Shown in pieces: positions 44,861 through 53,682 of a stretch of 64,000 nt of DNA. The stretch comes from Paenibacillus solanacearum (lineage in GTDB: Bacteria; Bacillota; Bacilli; Paenibacillales; NBRC-103111): positions 1 to 64,000 of the forward strand of contig NZ_CAJVAS010000019.1 of NCBI RefSeq assembly GCF_910593845.1, read 5' to 3'. A program made the translations under genes and the position numbers. Each line of letters opens with the position of its first letter. Positions within the stretch are counted from its first letter, which is position 1. The notes beneath the pieces were generated by a model, which saw only the letters and a list, made by a program, of their open reading frames with translations, searched no databases and was not told the DNA's origin.

Positions 44861-45667
44861 TTATTCATCCGCGGTGCCGGCCGAAACGAACGCTTCGGAC
44901 ATCAGGCTAGTCCATTCCAGGGACAGTGCCGGCAGTTCATGGCCATGAAGCTCCGCCAGCAGCCTGCACATCCCCATTGGTGCGCCTGTCCGCTCCCGAT
45001 GAAGGCTGAGCATCGATTGGACATACGATTCCTTGGCCTCCACAGTACGGAGCCTGGCTTGCAAATAAGCTTCTTCGCCGGACACATACTGGCTCAGCTC
45101 CAGAAAGCCCGACTTGTACTGCAAGCTGGCGGCAGCCGCTTCCCGTCCTGCCTGATCCTCGCGCTCCGAGGCTTGCTGCAGCATGATGGCCGCTTCGGGA
45201 GCGGCTTCATCATCCGCGCCGTTCCCCCGGGTCGTTTCGGCGCTGCCGCCGTCCGCGTCCAGGTAACAGGCAAGATTGTCCCGGACCGCTTCGCTTCCAG
45301 CAGCCCGCTTATAGGAATCCGCCTGTTGCCGGGTGAGCCGCTCCAGCTCCCCGTGCGCTTGGTCCGACTTCTCGGCAAGCTGCTTCATGGATTCGGCCGA
45401 AGCCAGTCCGAAACGATGCAATATTTCGGTCTGGCGCAGCGCATGGGCTGCGATCCGTTCGTACTCGGTCCATAGCTCCAGCTTTCGACCCGTATACACA
45501 TAGGCGATCCAGGCATCGATTTCGCCTTGATCAGACTCGGCCGAACCCGGCGTTATCCGCTCCGATGCGGGCGGCTCCGGCTGCTGTTCTGCCCATGCCT
45601 GCATAGCGGCCCCTGTCATACCGACCCACAGCAATAGACCCAGCCATATCGTCGACGACCGTTTCAT
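44861..45667 (-). CDS. Exported helical (TolC-like) protein
   Basis: The 268 residues begin with a signal peptide (MKRSSTIWLGLLLWVG, cleavage near AWAEQ). The rest is strongly helical. The segment with YKSGFLELSQYVSGEEAYLQARLRTVEAKESYVQSML resembles the A...L..A...Y..A pattern of TolC-type outer membrane channel helices, ending in LHRERTGAPM. A middle acidic linker (DADGGSAETTRGNGADDEAA) splits two helical parts. A Gram-positive cell has no place for a TolC pore, so a coiled-coil spacer or scaffold at the wall is more likely. It lies between the MORN and cyclase-like genes of the injection cluster. Confidence 0.65.
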   Translation of the reverse strand: MKRSSTIWLGLLLWVGMTGAAMQAWAEQQPEPPASERITPGSAESDQGEIDAWIAYVYTGRKLELWTEYERIAAHALRQTEILHRFGLASAESMKQLAEKSDQAHGELERLTRQQADSYKRAAGSEAVRDNLACYLDADGGSAETTRGNGADDEAAPEAAIMLQQASEREDQAGREAAAASLQYKSGFLELSQYVSGEEAYLQARLRTVEAKESYVQSMLSLHRERTGAPMGMCRLLAELHGHELPALSLEWTSLMSEAFVSAGTADE

Positions 45668-45705
45668 CGCTTACTCCCTGCCTTTCACTCCTGCAAACTT
45701 GACCG

Positions 45706-47274
45706 CTACATGGGAGGCTTCTCCTCCTGCCGGATTGTTCCTGCGGAAGGCTTTCCATCTTCCTGCACTAGGATCTGGTATACAACATGATTCCAAATGT
45801 AGGTCTTTTGTTGCCCTCCGGCTGCTTCATTAACCTGAAGCTCTTGAACCTGAGGCTCCTTAGAAGCGCTTCTCTGTTCGAGCAGAGACCCTAACCGCTC
45901 AAGAACGGGAGAGCGGCCAAGCTGAATTTCCTTCACAGCCGCCTCGCCGGACCCTTCGTCAAGACGCGCAATAAAGCTCGTGCGCAGCTCCTGGTAACGG
46001 AGCCTTACAGCCGGGTCTGCCTCGCCGACATTCCCTTCTCCCGTCGACACAGGCAGCGCGGGCACGGGCACGGAAGCATCGATGACATCAACTGCGGTCG
46101 GTTTGCCCAGCAGCTCTTGAAGACGTGCAGGAGACATATCCAGGTACGGCGCAAACGACGGCTCACCTTGCTGAAAGAAGCCTTGATACAGTACGGTTGC
46201 CCCGTCCTGATACCATATCCCGTAGCCGGAAAGCGCCCCGTTTGCAAACTCGCCTTTATATTCCAGCACGCCCAGTTCGTTATAAAGTTTCCCTTCTCCG
46301 TGATACTTGCCTCCCAGGAACCCGCCCGCATACATGATCGTGCCGTTGCTGCGGTACAGCGTTCCATTTCCGTTATATACATTGGAAAGAAAGCGGCCTT
46401 CGTATTTCACCGTTCCCTTCTCGTCATATTCGATTCCATCGCCTGAAGGCATGCCGTTGCTGAACGAGCCCTCGTACTGCACATTTCCGCCGGCATACAG
46501 CTTCTTCCCGGTACCGTTATATTTGCCGGCAAGAAATTGACCGCGGTATACTAGCTGCCCGTCCGGATTGTACTCGGCTCCATCCCCGGAATAAACACCG
46601 CTGGCAAAGCCGCCTTCGTAAATCAGCTTGCCCGCCTCGGCGAACGACTGCCCTGTCCCGCTCGGCACGCCGGCCTTGAACTCGCCCTTATACTTCACAT
46701 GGCCCTGGCCGTCGTACAGCGTTCCCGTTCCTTCATACTGGCCTGCGGCAAAGCCGCCTGTATACACCAGATGCTCCTGTTCATTAAATCGGCTGCCCTG
46801 GACGAGCAAGCCCTGCTTGTACGATCCCTGTTCGATCACCGTCCCGTCCGGCCGGTAACGCTTCCCTTCCCCCTCAAACTTGCCTTCCGCCAGCTGTCCG
46901 GTGTACAGCAGAACACCGTCCGGGCTGTACAGCTTGACCTCCCCGGAATAATCGGGAACAGCGCCGTCCGCACTTGCCGTGATCGCCGGTACCCGGTGAA
47001 GCCATTGATTCACCAACTTCGGCGGCTTGATGAAAATAAAATAATATAACGCCAAAATGATAAGGATGACGATGACAAGCAGTTTCTTGGATACGTAATA
47101 ATTGCCGAATCGGACATAGCTCGCTTTTGTCGTTTCTTTTTGGGCGAGCGTCTCTTTGAATTTCTTCTTCACCCATTTGGCCAGCAGCTTCGGCAGGCTT
47201 TTGACTCTTTTGAGCGGAATGACGATTTTTTTGACTATCGGGGTGATGAAGGGTTTGACGATTTTTTCAATCAT
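45706..47274 (-). CDS. Membrane-anchored MORN-repeat protein
   Basis: The 522-residue protein begins with a very basic segment (1-60), one membrane helix (about 65-82), then roughly eleven MORN-type repeats (about 110-395) of the pattern G.Y.G.G..Y...G...Y.G.F..G. A C-terminal region of about 120 residues carries LGKPTAVDVIDASVPVP and a final segment HVVYQILVQEDGKP. MORN repeats form a rigid beta ladder and can bind lipids or proteins. The topology places the repeats outside if the basic start stays inside. It lies between the PAAR-like gene and the exported helical gene, in one direction with the injection system. Confidence 0.85.
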   Translation of the reverse strand: MIEKIVKPFITPIVKKIVIPLKRVKSLPKLLAKWVKKKFKETLAQKETTKASYVRFGNYYVSKKLLVIVILIILALYYFIFIKPPKLVNQWLHRVPAITASADGAVPDYSGEVKLYSPDGVLLYTGQLAEGKFEGEGKRYRPDGTVIEQGSYKQGLLVQGSRFNEQEHLVYTGGFAAGQYEGTGTLYDGQGHVKYKGEFKAGVPSGTGQSFAEAGKLIYEGGFASGVYSGDGAEYNPDGQLVYRGQFLAGKYNGTGKKLYAGGNVQYEGSFSNGMPSGDGIEYDEKGTVKYEGRFLSNVYNGNGTLYRSNGTIMYAGGFLGGKYHGEGKLYNELGVLEYKGEFANGALSGYGIWYQDGATVLYQGFFQQGEPSFAPYLDMSPARLQELLGKPTAVDVIDASVPVPALPVSTGEGNVGEADPAVRLRYQELRTSFIARLDEGSGEAAVKEIQLGRSPVLERLGSLLEQRSASKEPQVQELQVNEAAGGQQKTYIWNHVVYQILVQEDGKPSAGTIRQEEKPPM

Positions 47275-47322
47275 CTGCCTCTACTCCTTCGACGACCGGA
47301 TGCATAAATGAATGCAGCGCGC

Positions 47323-47709
47323 TTACGTGAGCTGTACGGTGAATTGCCCGGGACTGGCGATCTGAATGACGCCGCCCCAGCTGCACATGCATTTGGAGCC
47401 GTTATTCAGGGCGGGCATCCCCGCGACCAGCACGGCCGGAGACCCGGGCGCCCAAGGAGCAGCCGTCGCAGGCACGCACGGCATCGGGGTAAGCACGCCC
47501 ATCGCTGCAGCCGTCGCTGCGGCAACGACCGGGTTCGCCGCCGAATTGCACATACCGAACGGCATGATGTTGACCATCGGCTTCTGATCCATAATGTTGG
47601 CGACGGGCATTGCGGACATGATGCGATGAATCGGCAGAACCGTCAGCGTGCTCGGTGACGTGCCGAGACTGCATTGCAGTACAGCCCCCCCGCAAACCAT
47701 TTGACCCAT
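47323..47709 (-). CDS. PAAR-like (DUF4280) spike-tip protein
   Basis: AAGGTGA precedes ATG 47709. The 128-residue protein begins MGQMVCGGAVLQCSLGTSPS and has the cysteine-bearing motifs of DUF4280/PAAR-like domains (NIMPFGMCNSAANPVVA, PCVPATAAPW, KCMCSWGGVIQI). Such proteins form the metal-bound tip on the central spike of type VI-like and extracellular contractile systems. The gene lies in the baseplate part of the cluster, as Afp10 does in the antifeeding prophage. Confidence 0.9.
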   Translation of the reverse strand: MGQMVCGGAVLQCSLGTSPSTLTVLPIHRIMSAMPVANIMDQKPMVNIMPFGMCNSAANPVVAAATAAAMGVLTPMPCVPATAAPWAPGSPAVLVAGMPALNNGSKCMCSWGGVIQIASPGQFTVQLT

Positions 47710-47730
47710 TCGATCACCTTCCTACTGTAT

Positions 47731-49404
47731 TCATACCGGCTCATGTCTGGATACAGCCGCTTCCTGCATCGTCTTGATCATCGGAAGCGAACCGCTTGCC
47801 GGCGCTGCCTCGCTTTCCGAAGCTTGGACTGCCCACCAGCGGACGCGAAGCCGTGTCCGCTCCGTCTTCCGGTGCACACGCACGCCGATGCGGAACGTGC
47901 CTTTCTTCGGATAAAGCACCCACCCTACCGAGACATTCGCTAGCCCCATCGCATATTCGCTGCCGGCGAACACGTCATGCGGCCCGGAATAGATCACATC
48001 TTTGCGATTCCACATATCCGGCAGCAGCACTTCTTCCTCTTCCCGCTCGTCAGACAAGCAAGCGCTGAGGAATATCGCTCCCGGCCCGAGTCCATGCTCC
48101 ATTTCATCGGAATAAAAATTTTTTTCGCGGCGTTCGTACCACTTTTTCTTTTCCTGCGGCAAAATACTAATCTCGGCGACCCCCGTGACTATGGGACGGT
48201 ACTCCTGCGGCAGCGGTTCCTGCACCGGCCTGAATTCATCCTTAATGTCCGGGAATGCGGCAGGCTTCGGTACGGAGGCAGGGCTCGCCTGCGCAATGCC
48301 GGCGCTCCCGGCCGTTTCCCCGGCTGCTTTGCCCCTGGCGGAAAGCACCTTATGAAGGATCGACGGATTGATTACATAATCCTGAAACGGCAAGCAGGCT
48401 ACCCGGTCGATTACATAGGTAGCGCCCATCTGCAAAAGATCGATTTTGGCCAAATACACGCAAGGTTCCGCCGAAGAATCGGTTGCGCGGTCCAGCGAGC
48501 GCGTATGGAACGCCTGCATCATACGCTGCTCGGCAGGCTGCTCGCTGACCTCAATGGTTTGCCGAAGGCTGGACAAATCAGGGTGCAGTATATCGCCGAC
48601 AACCAGCCGCACGGTGTTCACCTTGGCGCCGAGAACTCCTTGCCGCTTCGTCTCGCCGGCGGCAAGCGGCAGCGCTCGCATGCGGATGACCATCGTGTAC
48701 ACCGTCTGAGCGCCGTCGGTCGGCTCCATAAAAGCAATTTTCCCTTCTGGGAGCGGTTCGACCGCTTCAACGCCGCTCCACTCCGGCACATATTCGAATG
48801 CGACCTGAGGGGTCTGCAACGTCTTCTCGATTGTGATTCGCAAATCGAACGTGTGCCCCGGCTCGATATAGCGCGGTACCGTCTGGAGAATGCGAAGCTG
48901 CGGGTCGCCGTACCAGACGGATGTATGCTCAATCAAGTCATCGTACTCTTCATGCGCCGGAGAAGGAGGCTGCTCCCGGATAAATAACCGGTAGCTCTCC
49001 AGAATCCGGTTATACTCGCTTACCCCTTCGTCCCGTCCGGTTGTCGCGGCCGTGTGCATCGGTTCCTTGCCCTTTTCCTCGTAGGCGATGCACAAATATA
49101 CGTTTTTGGCATATTCGTTATTCGTAAACCCTTCCATGTTGGACAGCTTCAACGTCACCGGCGAAGGAAGAACGATTTCCCGGCCCAATGCATCCAGCGC
49201 CACCCCGGTCTCCACCGATACGGACTTATCGTCTACGGCGACAACCTGAAGCCCGGTAATGACACCGGAGCCAAATAACAGCCGGTTCAGCAGCCTCCGT
49301 TTATCCATGAAGTACATTTGCTCGGACATGAAATCGCGAACCGTCAGCAGCTTTCCATAAAAATAGCGGTTCCGTTCAAAAGGGACGTACCTCGATCTGT
49401 TCAT
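47731..49404 (-). CDS. Injection-system accessory protein with YFYGKLLTVRDF motif
   Basis: The 557-residue protein begins with RNRYFYGKLLTVRDFMSEQM and KRRLLNRLLFGSGVITGL, a motif pair I associate with proteins encoded beside contractile injection baseplates in several phyla. Residues 60-320 look like beta domains. A proline/alanine linker (about 370-400) is followed by a C-terminal beta domain (VSVGWVLYPKKGTFRIGVRV). There is no signal peptide or membrane helix. It may decorate the baseplate or act as a fibre-like adaptor; this is inference from position. GAGGGGG precedes ATG 49404. Confidence 0.7.
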   Translation of the reverse strand: MNRSRYVPFERNRYFYGKLLTVRDFMSEQMYFMDKRRLLNRLLFGSGVITGLQVVAVDDKSVSVETGVALDALGREIVLPSPVTLKLSNMEGFTNNEYAKNVYLCIAYEEKGKEPMHTAATTGRDEGVSEYNRILESYRLFIREQPPSPAHEEYDDLIEHTSVWYGDPQLRILQTVPRYIEPGHTFDLRITIEKTLQTPQVAFEYVPEWSGVEAVEPLPEGKIAFMEPTDGAQTVYTMVIRMRALPLAAGETKRQGVLGAKVNTVRLVVGDILHPDLSSLRQTIEVSEQPAEQRMMQAFHTRSLDRATDSSAEPCVYLAKIDLLQMGATYVIDRVACLPFQDYVINPSILHKVLSARGKAAGETAGSAGIAQASPASVPKPAAFPDIKDEFRPVQEPLPQEYRPIVTGVAEISILPQEKKKWYERREKNFYSDEMEHGLGPGAIFLSACLSDEREEEEVLLPDMWNRKDVIYSGPHDVFAGSEYAMGLANVSVGWVLYPKKGTFRIGVRVHRKTERTRLRVRWWAVQASESEAAPASGSLPMIKTMQEAAVSRHEPV

Positions 49405-49427
49405 CCGTTATCCCCCTCTTATGCTCA

Positions 49428-51479
49428 TTATTCCAGGCTGGAATCGATTCCGAGTCTTGTATGCTGATCCATTCGGTTGTCCTGCTCCACGTCAATCGTA
49501 ATCGTGTGATGCGGCATCGAAGAACGGTCGTTCAGCGTCAGCAGCGTAGGCTCCGACAACACCGTATTCATCCCCAAATAAGAGTGCAAATCCGTATAAA
49601 CCCAAGGCTGTAAAATGATCAGCTTGCCGGTGGCAAACGCCGGTTTAAAGGCATCGATCAGCTGCTGAAGCCGGATCCGTTTCACTTCGGTTTCGGCATG
49701 CTCTGCCTTGACCAGTACATGAAACACATGCGGGTCCGCGGCATACAGCTGTTCGGCAATGGCGTGAAGCTCCGGATGGCTGCTGAACGGCTTCACTTGC
49801 TCATACTCGAGTATAATCGGAGGCTCACCGGTATAGATTTTGACGATGTCCTCCATGACGCGCTTCGTTCCACGCAGGCGGTACAGCGATGGCGCCTCGT
49901 GGAGCAGCTCCCGAAGCTGCTCATCCGTCCAATCGTCCTCCGCGGTAATGCCGAGCCAGCCCAGCAGCCACCGCAGCGGCATCCCTGACGCGCTGTCTGC
50001 GTCAAAGGTCCGCGTAACGCCAGCGATATGCCGATCCGTTTGGTCGAGCAGCGTCTGAAACAGGCTGAGATAGCGTTCGAGAAAGTCGGCTGTCGGCTCG
50101 TGCTGCCGATAAATCGAGGGTAAATATTCCAGATAAGAGCTTCTGGGAAAATGCACCTCCAGGCTTCGAACCGTCGGCGCATGGCGCTCCGATCCGACCA
50201 GCTCGAGCAGAATCCACAAATATCGTCCCTTCGCCTTCATCAGCAATGCGTCCTGCGAATCGTAGAGCGGAGGAGAAAATAAGCGCGACAGCTCGGCCAG
50301 CTTCGCGGACGGCTCCACCTTCGGATCGGCGATATACGTATCCAGATGAACGCGCGCATGAGCGATCTCCGCCTCTAGCGTGTCGGAGGCATAGTAGCGA
50401 ACGACGATCTGCGTGTCCCTGTCCTGCTGCGCGTCGAGCACGATCTTATGCCACACCGTAGCATCCGAGCCGCTATCGAGCGCATCGCTGATCCACACGC
50501 CAAGCCGCCGGGCCAGCGGCTTCCAGATGGCGGGCTCCAGCACCGGACGTATCGCATGCAGGCACAGCCCCTCGGCGTCCCAGAGATAGAGCTGCCCTTC
50601 GCCCGCAAACAACCGGCTCCCACTGGCCGTGCCGGTAATTCCCCGCTCCGCGACGATTCCCTCCGAATCCAGGCGGACAAGCGAGTACGGCGAACCTTGC
50701 CGGTGCGGCTTCACGAGAGCCCACACCGAACCGGAGTCCCCCCCGGCAATCGATACGACCGGTCCGGCTTCCGCAGGAACGGGAAGCCAGCTGGCGGATT
50801 TTTCGCGCACATGCAAGCGGGCCAACCGCTGCTTCTCCTTATCGAGCAGCCACCCTCCGCCTTGATCGGCATCCATCGTCAGCTCGAACCGGCCCGCGCT
50901 CCCATCCGGCAGCTCGTTCCACTCCGGCGGCGTCACGTCGAACATCTCGGATGGCGACCCATCCGGAAGAAAGCGAAGCAGCTGCAAGCCGATGGAATCG
51001 CCGACAGACGCCAGCACCATGGCTCCGTCATCCGACGCGGCGGCCAGCGCCATACCGCGAAAGGGTTCGCCTCTCCAGTCCGCCGCCGTCCACCGGATTT
51101 GCGCGCGATCCGCAGATATCGACTGCAAGCTGGTAGCGTTTCCCGGATGCAGCATGATCAGGGAAGAACGAACCGCTGCAACGAGCGGCAGACGGTCCGC
51201 TTCCGGCGGGGCCTGCACCAACAGTTCAGCATGGCTGGACAGCTCGATACGCCATAGGCCTCCACCGGCATCTATCGCGTACCATCGCCCTCCCCGTCCT
51301 GGAATCATATCGGCCAAGGACGTTTGGGACGGGAGCGGCGGGACGCTGTGAGACCGCACTTGCCGATACACCGGCTCCCGTACGAGAGACAGCCCGTCCG
51401 GCGTCATCTCCGCCTGATAGGATGTGCCGCGCCTCCAATCGGGAGGCCGACGAAATGAGAAAAACGTAGGCTCGATCAT
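49428..51479 (-). CDS. Phage tail protein I-like baseplate protein with propeller-like N-terminus
   Basis: ATG 51479 follows GAAGGGAGG; the TTG at 51497 overlaps the upstream gene and is less likely. The 683 residues have two parts. Residues about 15-390 are repeated short beta blades (for example DGTWYAID-like, WLLDKEKQRLARL, LYLWDAEGLCLHAI) suggesting a beta-propeller. Residues about 430-610 carry the phage tail protein domain (YLEYLPSIYRQHEPTADFLERYL, WLLGWLGI, YRLRGTKRVMEDIVKIYTG) of P2 gpI-type wedge proteins. It belongs to the baseplate of the contractile system. Confidence 0.88.
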   Translation of the reverse strand: MIEPTFFSFRRPPDWRRGTSYQAEMTPDGLSLVREPVYRQVRSHSVPPLPSQTSLADMIPGRGGRWYAIDAGGGLWRIELSSHAELLVQAPPEADRLPLVAAVRSSLIMLHPGNATSLQSISADRAQIRWTAADWRGEPFRGMALAAASDDGAMVLASVGDSIGLQLLRFLPDGSPSEMFDVTPPEWNELPDGSAGRFELTMDADQGGGWLLDKEKQRLARLHVREKSASWLPVPAEAGPVVSIAGGDSGSVWALVKPHRQGSPYSLVRLDSEGIVAERGITGTASGSRLFAGEGQLYLWDAEGLCLHAIRPVLEPAIWKPLARRLGVWISDALDSGSDATVWHKIVLDAQQDRDTQIVVRYYASDTLEAEIAHARVHLDTYIADPKVEPSAKLAELSRLFSPPLYDSQDALLMKAKGRYLWILLELVGSERHAPTVRSLEVHFPRSSYLEYLPSIYRQHEPTADFLERYLSLFQTLLDQTDRHIAGVTRTFDADSASGMPLRWLLGWLGITAEDDWTDEQLRELLHEAPSLYRLRGTKRVMEDIVKIYTGEPPIILEYEQVKPFSSHPELHAIAEQLYAADPHVFHVLVKAEHAETEVKRIRLQQLIDAFKPAFATGKLIILQPWVYTDLHSYLGMNTVLSEPTLLTLNDRSSMPHHTITIDVEQDNRMDQHTRLGIDSSLE

Positions 51480-51493
51480 CGGTCGTCCTCCCT

Positions 51494-53668
51494 TCAACCG
51501 GACATAATGAATTCGATCTCATGGCTGCCGGAAATAACCAAGCCATTCGGCGGCAGCCGGATATCTCCGCCCTCTTCCCGGTATGCCCCGTTGCCGTCGG
51601 CCGTCAGCCACACGTCCTGGATATACTGAACGCCCGGTACCCGGTGAATCCGATCGTATACGTCGCTCTTGTATATCGGCTCGCCGAATGCCCAACCGGG
51701 CGCTGCACCGCCGTCTCCATAAGGCTGAAGCCAGCGTTCGAGCGCCTGCCGCACACTCCCTTCCCGTCCTCCGTATCGCGGATCTGCGACAATAACGGCA
51801 TGCACCGTAACCTTGATATACTCGGGAGGTATGACATGAAGCGTCGTCGTCAACAGACGGTACGGCTCCAGACGGCGGCGCACCGTTTGCAGCATTCCCC
51901 GGGTAGGCTTCGGACAGGGCTGGCGGCTGTACGGAACAATAACGACGGAGATATGTCCAATCTCCCGTTCCCTTGAATCGTAAGACTTTGCCGGTTTGTA
52001 GCCGGGGATCGTTTTGACCCTAGCGATCCGCAAGCCGGGTACTTCCATCGCGCGCCGTTCCAAATCCTCCGCGGTCACGCCGCACTTCGGGTCGAAGATA
52101 TGCAAGCTGGCGCGCTGCATCGCTTCCCTGACGCTCTCCGGCTCAGCACCGCCCGAAGCCGGATACGGATTCGTCACCTGGAGTGCAGCCATCCCGCTTT
52201 GCACGGTTTCCAGTTGCGTAATTGTATGCTCCTTCACGTTCCCGGACTCGCCAGTCCCGGTGCGGTAGCCAATCACACGAATATTCGGAAAGGGGGCAGC
52301 CGGGGGAACCGCTCCGTAAACACCGTCCGAGAACCGGATTACACCTTCCTTTTCGTCTATCACATAATGATGACTTTGCGCATCGGAACCGTCGAAATCG
52401 GGTACACGCTGCCAATCAAACCACACGACGCTTTCCGCCCCTTCGGGTATCCAGCCGACCTGCAGTCGAAGCGTATCCGGGAGAATAGGGTGAATCGCCA
52501 AACGAAGCGTTTGCCCCGATCGCCCGGTGCCCCGATCACACTGCGCTTGGCCTTCGAACCGCTTCGATACGGCGACGGCGCGGATGGTTTGCTTTCCAGC
52601 GGGAAGCAAACCATCCGCAAACGCCAAATACGCTCTCCCCTCCGACACAGCGATCCTGTACTTGTCTTCCTCCAGGTCCGTCCATCCGCCGCTCGGATGG
52701 CTGCACTGCACAGAGACGATTCCAGTCTGGAACAAAGCATGCTCCAGTGGAAATGAAGGCTGTTCCGCAGCATGAGCGTATCCCTGCTCCGCTTCACCGG
52801 ACGTTCCGTCAAAGCATTCCGACACACAGAGCGTTTCTCCCTGCCTGACCGCAGCCGTATTCCACCGCAGCTGCCGTATAAGCGGTGGGTCACAATACCC
52901 GCCCTCCGCCAGGTGCGCCTTGATTCGCTTCACGGAGCCGGAGGCAGCAGGAAGCTGGAACGTGACGGCGCCGCTTTGACACAAGCCGTACGTTTCGTCC
53001 CGGATAACCGGCAGCGGCTGCCAATCCGCTTCGCTTTCGTCCTCTAGGAAACTCCATGCCACGTTGACATAGGGGGCAAAATCGGAACACCCGGCGGGTA
53101 TGCGATGCGGCGGCTCCGGACCGGCCAGCTCGATTCGCAAGGAGATCGGCGTCGACGCCGGCATCGCTTCGTCGACGGCAATGATCATGCTTGCATTCAC
53201 GCCGCCGCCATCTCCGAACGGGTAAAATGGCGCACTGCTCGTTTCGAAATTTTGCGGAATCTCGTATATCCCCTCGTCCGTGTACAGGGCAAGCCGTACG
53301 ACCGGGTCGGGCATAACCGTTATCGGCTCTTCGGTTTCGAACGGGAGCTCACCGGCGCGCAGCAAAGTCCCGCGCGGCAGCAAGACGCTTCGTTCCGCCC
53401 CGGAGCAGCTTACGGTTGCGATGGACGGCGCGCGATCATTGGGCGATTCCCCCAATAGCTTGAGAAACTTCCGCTCGTGACTGTCTGTCAGGACGGCAAG
53501 CTGAAACTGCTGCATTTCGATATGCCAAGCTAGCAGCTCGAGGAGGGTCATGCCCGGATCATGCGCATTTTGATCGGTCCATTCCGGAAAAATCCCGGGA
53601 ATCCGGTCACGCGCTTCACGAACGAGCTGTTCAAATGTCCGATCGTCCAGGTTCGGCAAGGGCAACAT
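51494..53668 (-). CDS. Putative baseplate assembly protein, J-like (second copy)
   Basis: ATG 53668 lies 7 bases after AGGAG; an ATG two codons earlier is too close. The 724-residue protein begins LPLPNLDDRTFEQLVREARDRIPGIFPEWTDQNAHDPGMTLLELLAW, the usual start of putative baseplate assembly proteins. The C-terminal part has YPASGGAEPESVREAMQRA and TAEDLERRAMEVPG, typical of gpJ/gp6-type wedge proteins. It matches the preceding gene in domain layout, and the two probably form the paired wedge arms (Afp11/Afp12 positions). Confidence 0.9.
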   Translation of the reverse strand: MLPLPNLDDRTFEQLVREARDRIPGIFPEWTDQNAHDPGMTLLELLAWHIEMQQFQLAVLTDSHERKFLKLLGESPNDRAPSIATVSCSGAERSVLLPRGTLLRAGELPFETEEPITVMPDPVVRLALYTDEGIYEIPQNFETSSAPFYPFGDGGGVNASMIIAVDEAMPASTPISLRIELAGPEPPHRIPAGCSDFAPYVNVAWSFLEDESEADWQPLPVIRDETYGLCQSGAVTFQLPAASGSVKRIKAHLAEGGYCDPPLIRQLRWNTAAVRQGETLCVSECFDGTSGEAEQGYAHAAEQPSFPLEHALFQTGIVSVQCSHPSGGWTDLEEDKYRIAVSEGRAYLAFADGLLPAGKQTIRAVAVSKRFEGQAQCDRGTGRSGQTLRLAIHPILPDTLRLQVGWIPEGAESVVWFDWQRVPDFDGSDAQSHHYVIDEKEGVIRFSDGVYGAVPPAAPFPNIRVIGYRTGTGESGNVKEHTITQLETVQSGMAALQVTNPYPASGGAEPESVREAMQRASLHIFDPKCGVTAEDLERRAMEVPGLRIARVKTIPGYKPAKSYDSREREIGHISVVIVPYSRQPCPKPTRGMLQTVRRRLEPYRLLTTTLHVIPPEYIKVTVHAVIVADPRYGGREGSVRQALERWLQPYGDGGAAPGWAFGEPIYKSDVYDRIHRVPGVQYIQDVWLTADGNGAYREEGGDIRLPPNGLVISGSHEIEFIMSG

Positions 53669-53682
53669 GTCCATGCTCCTTT

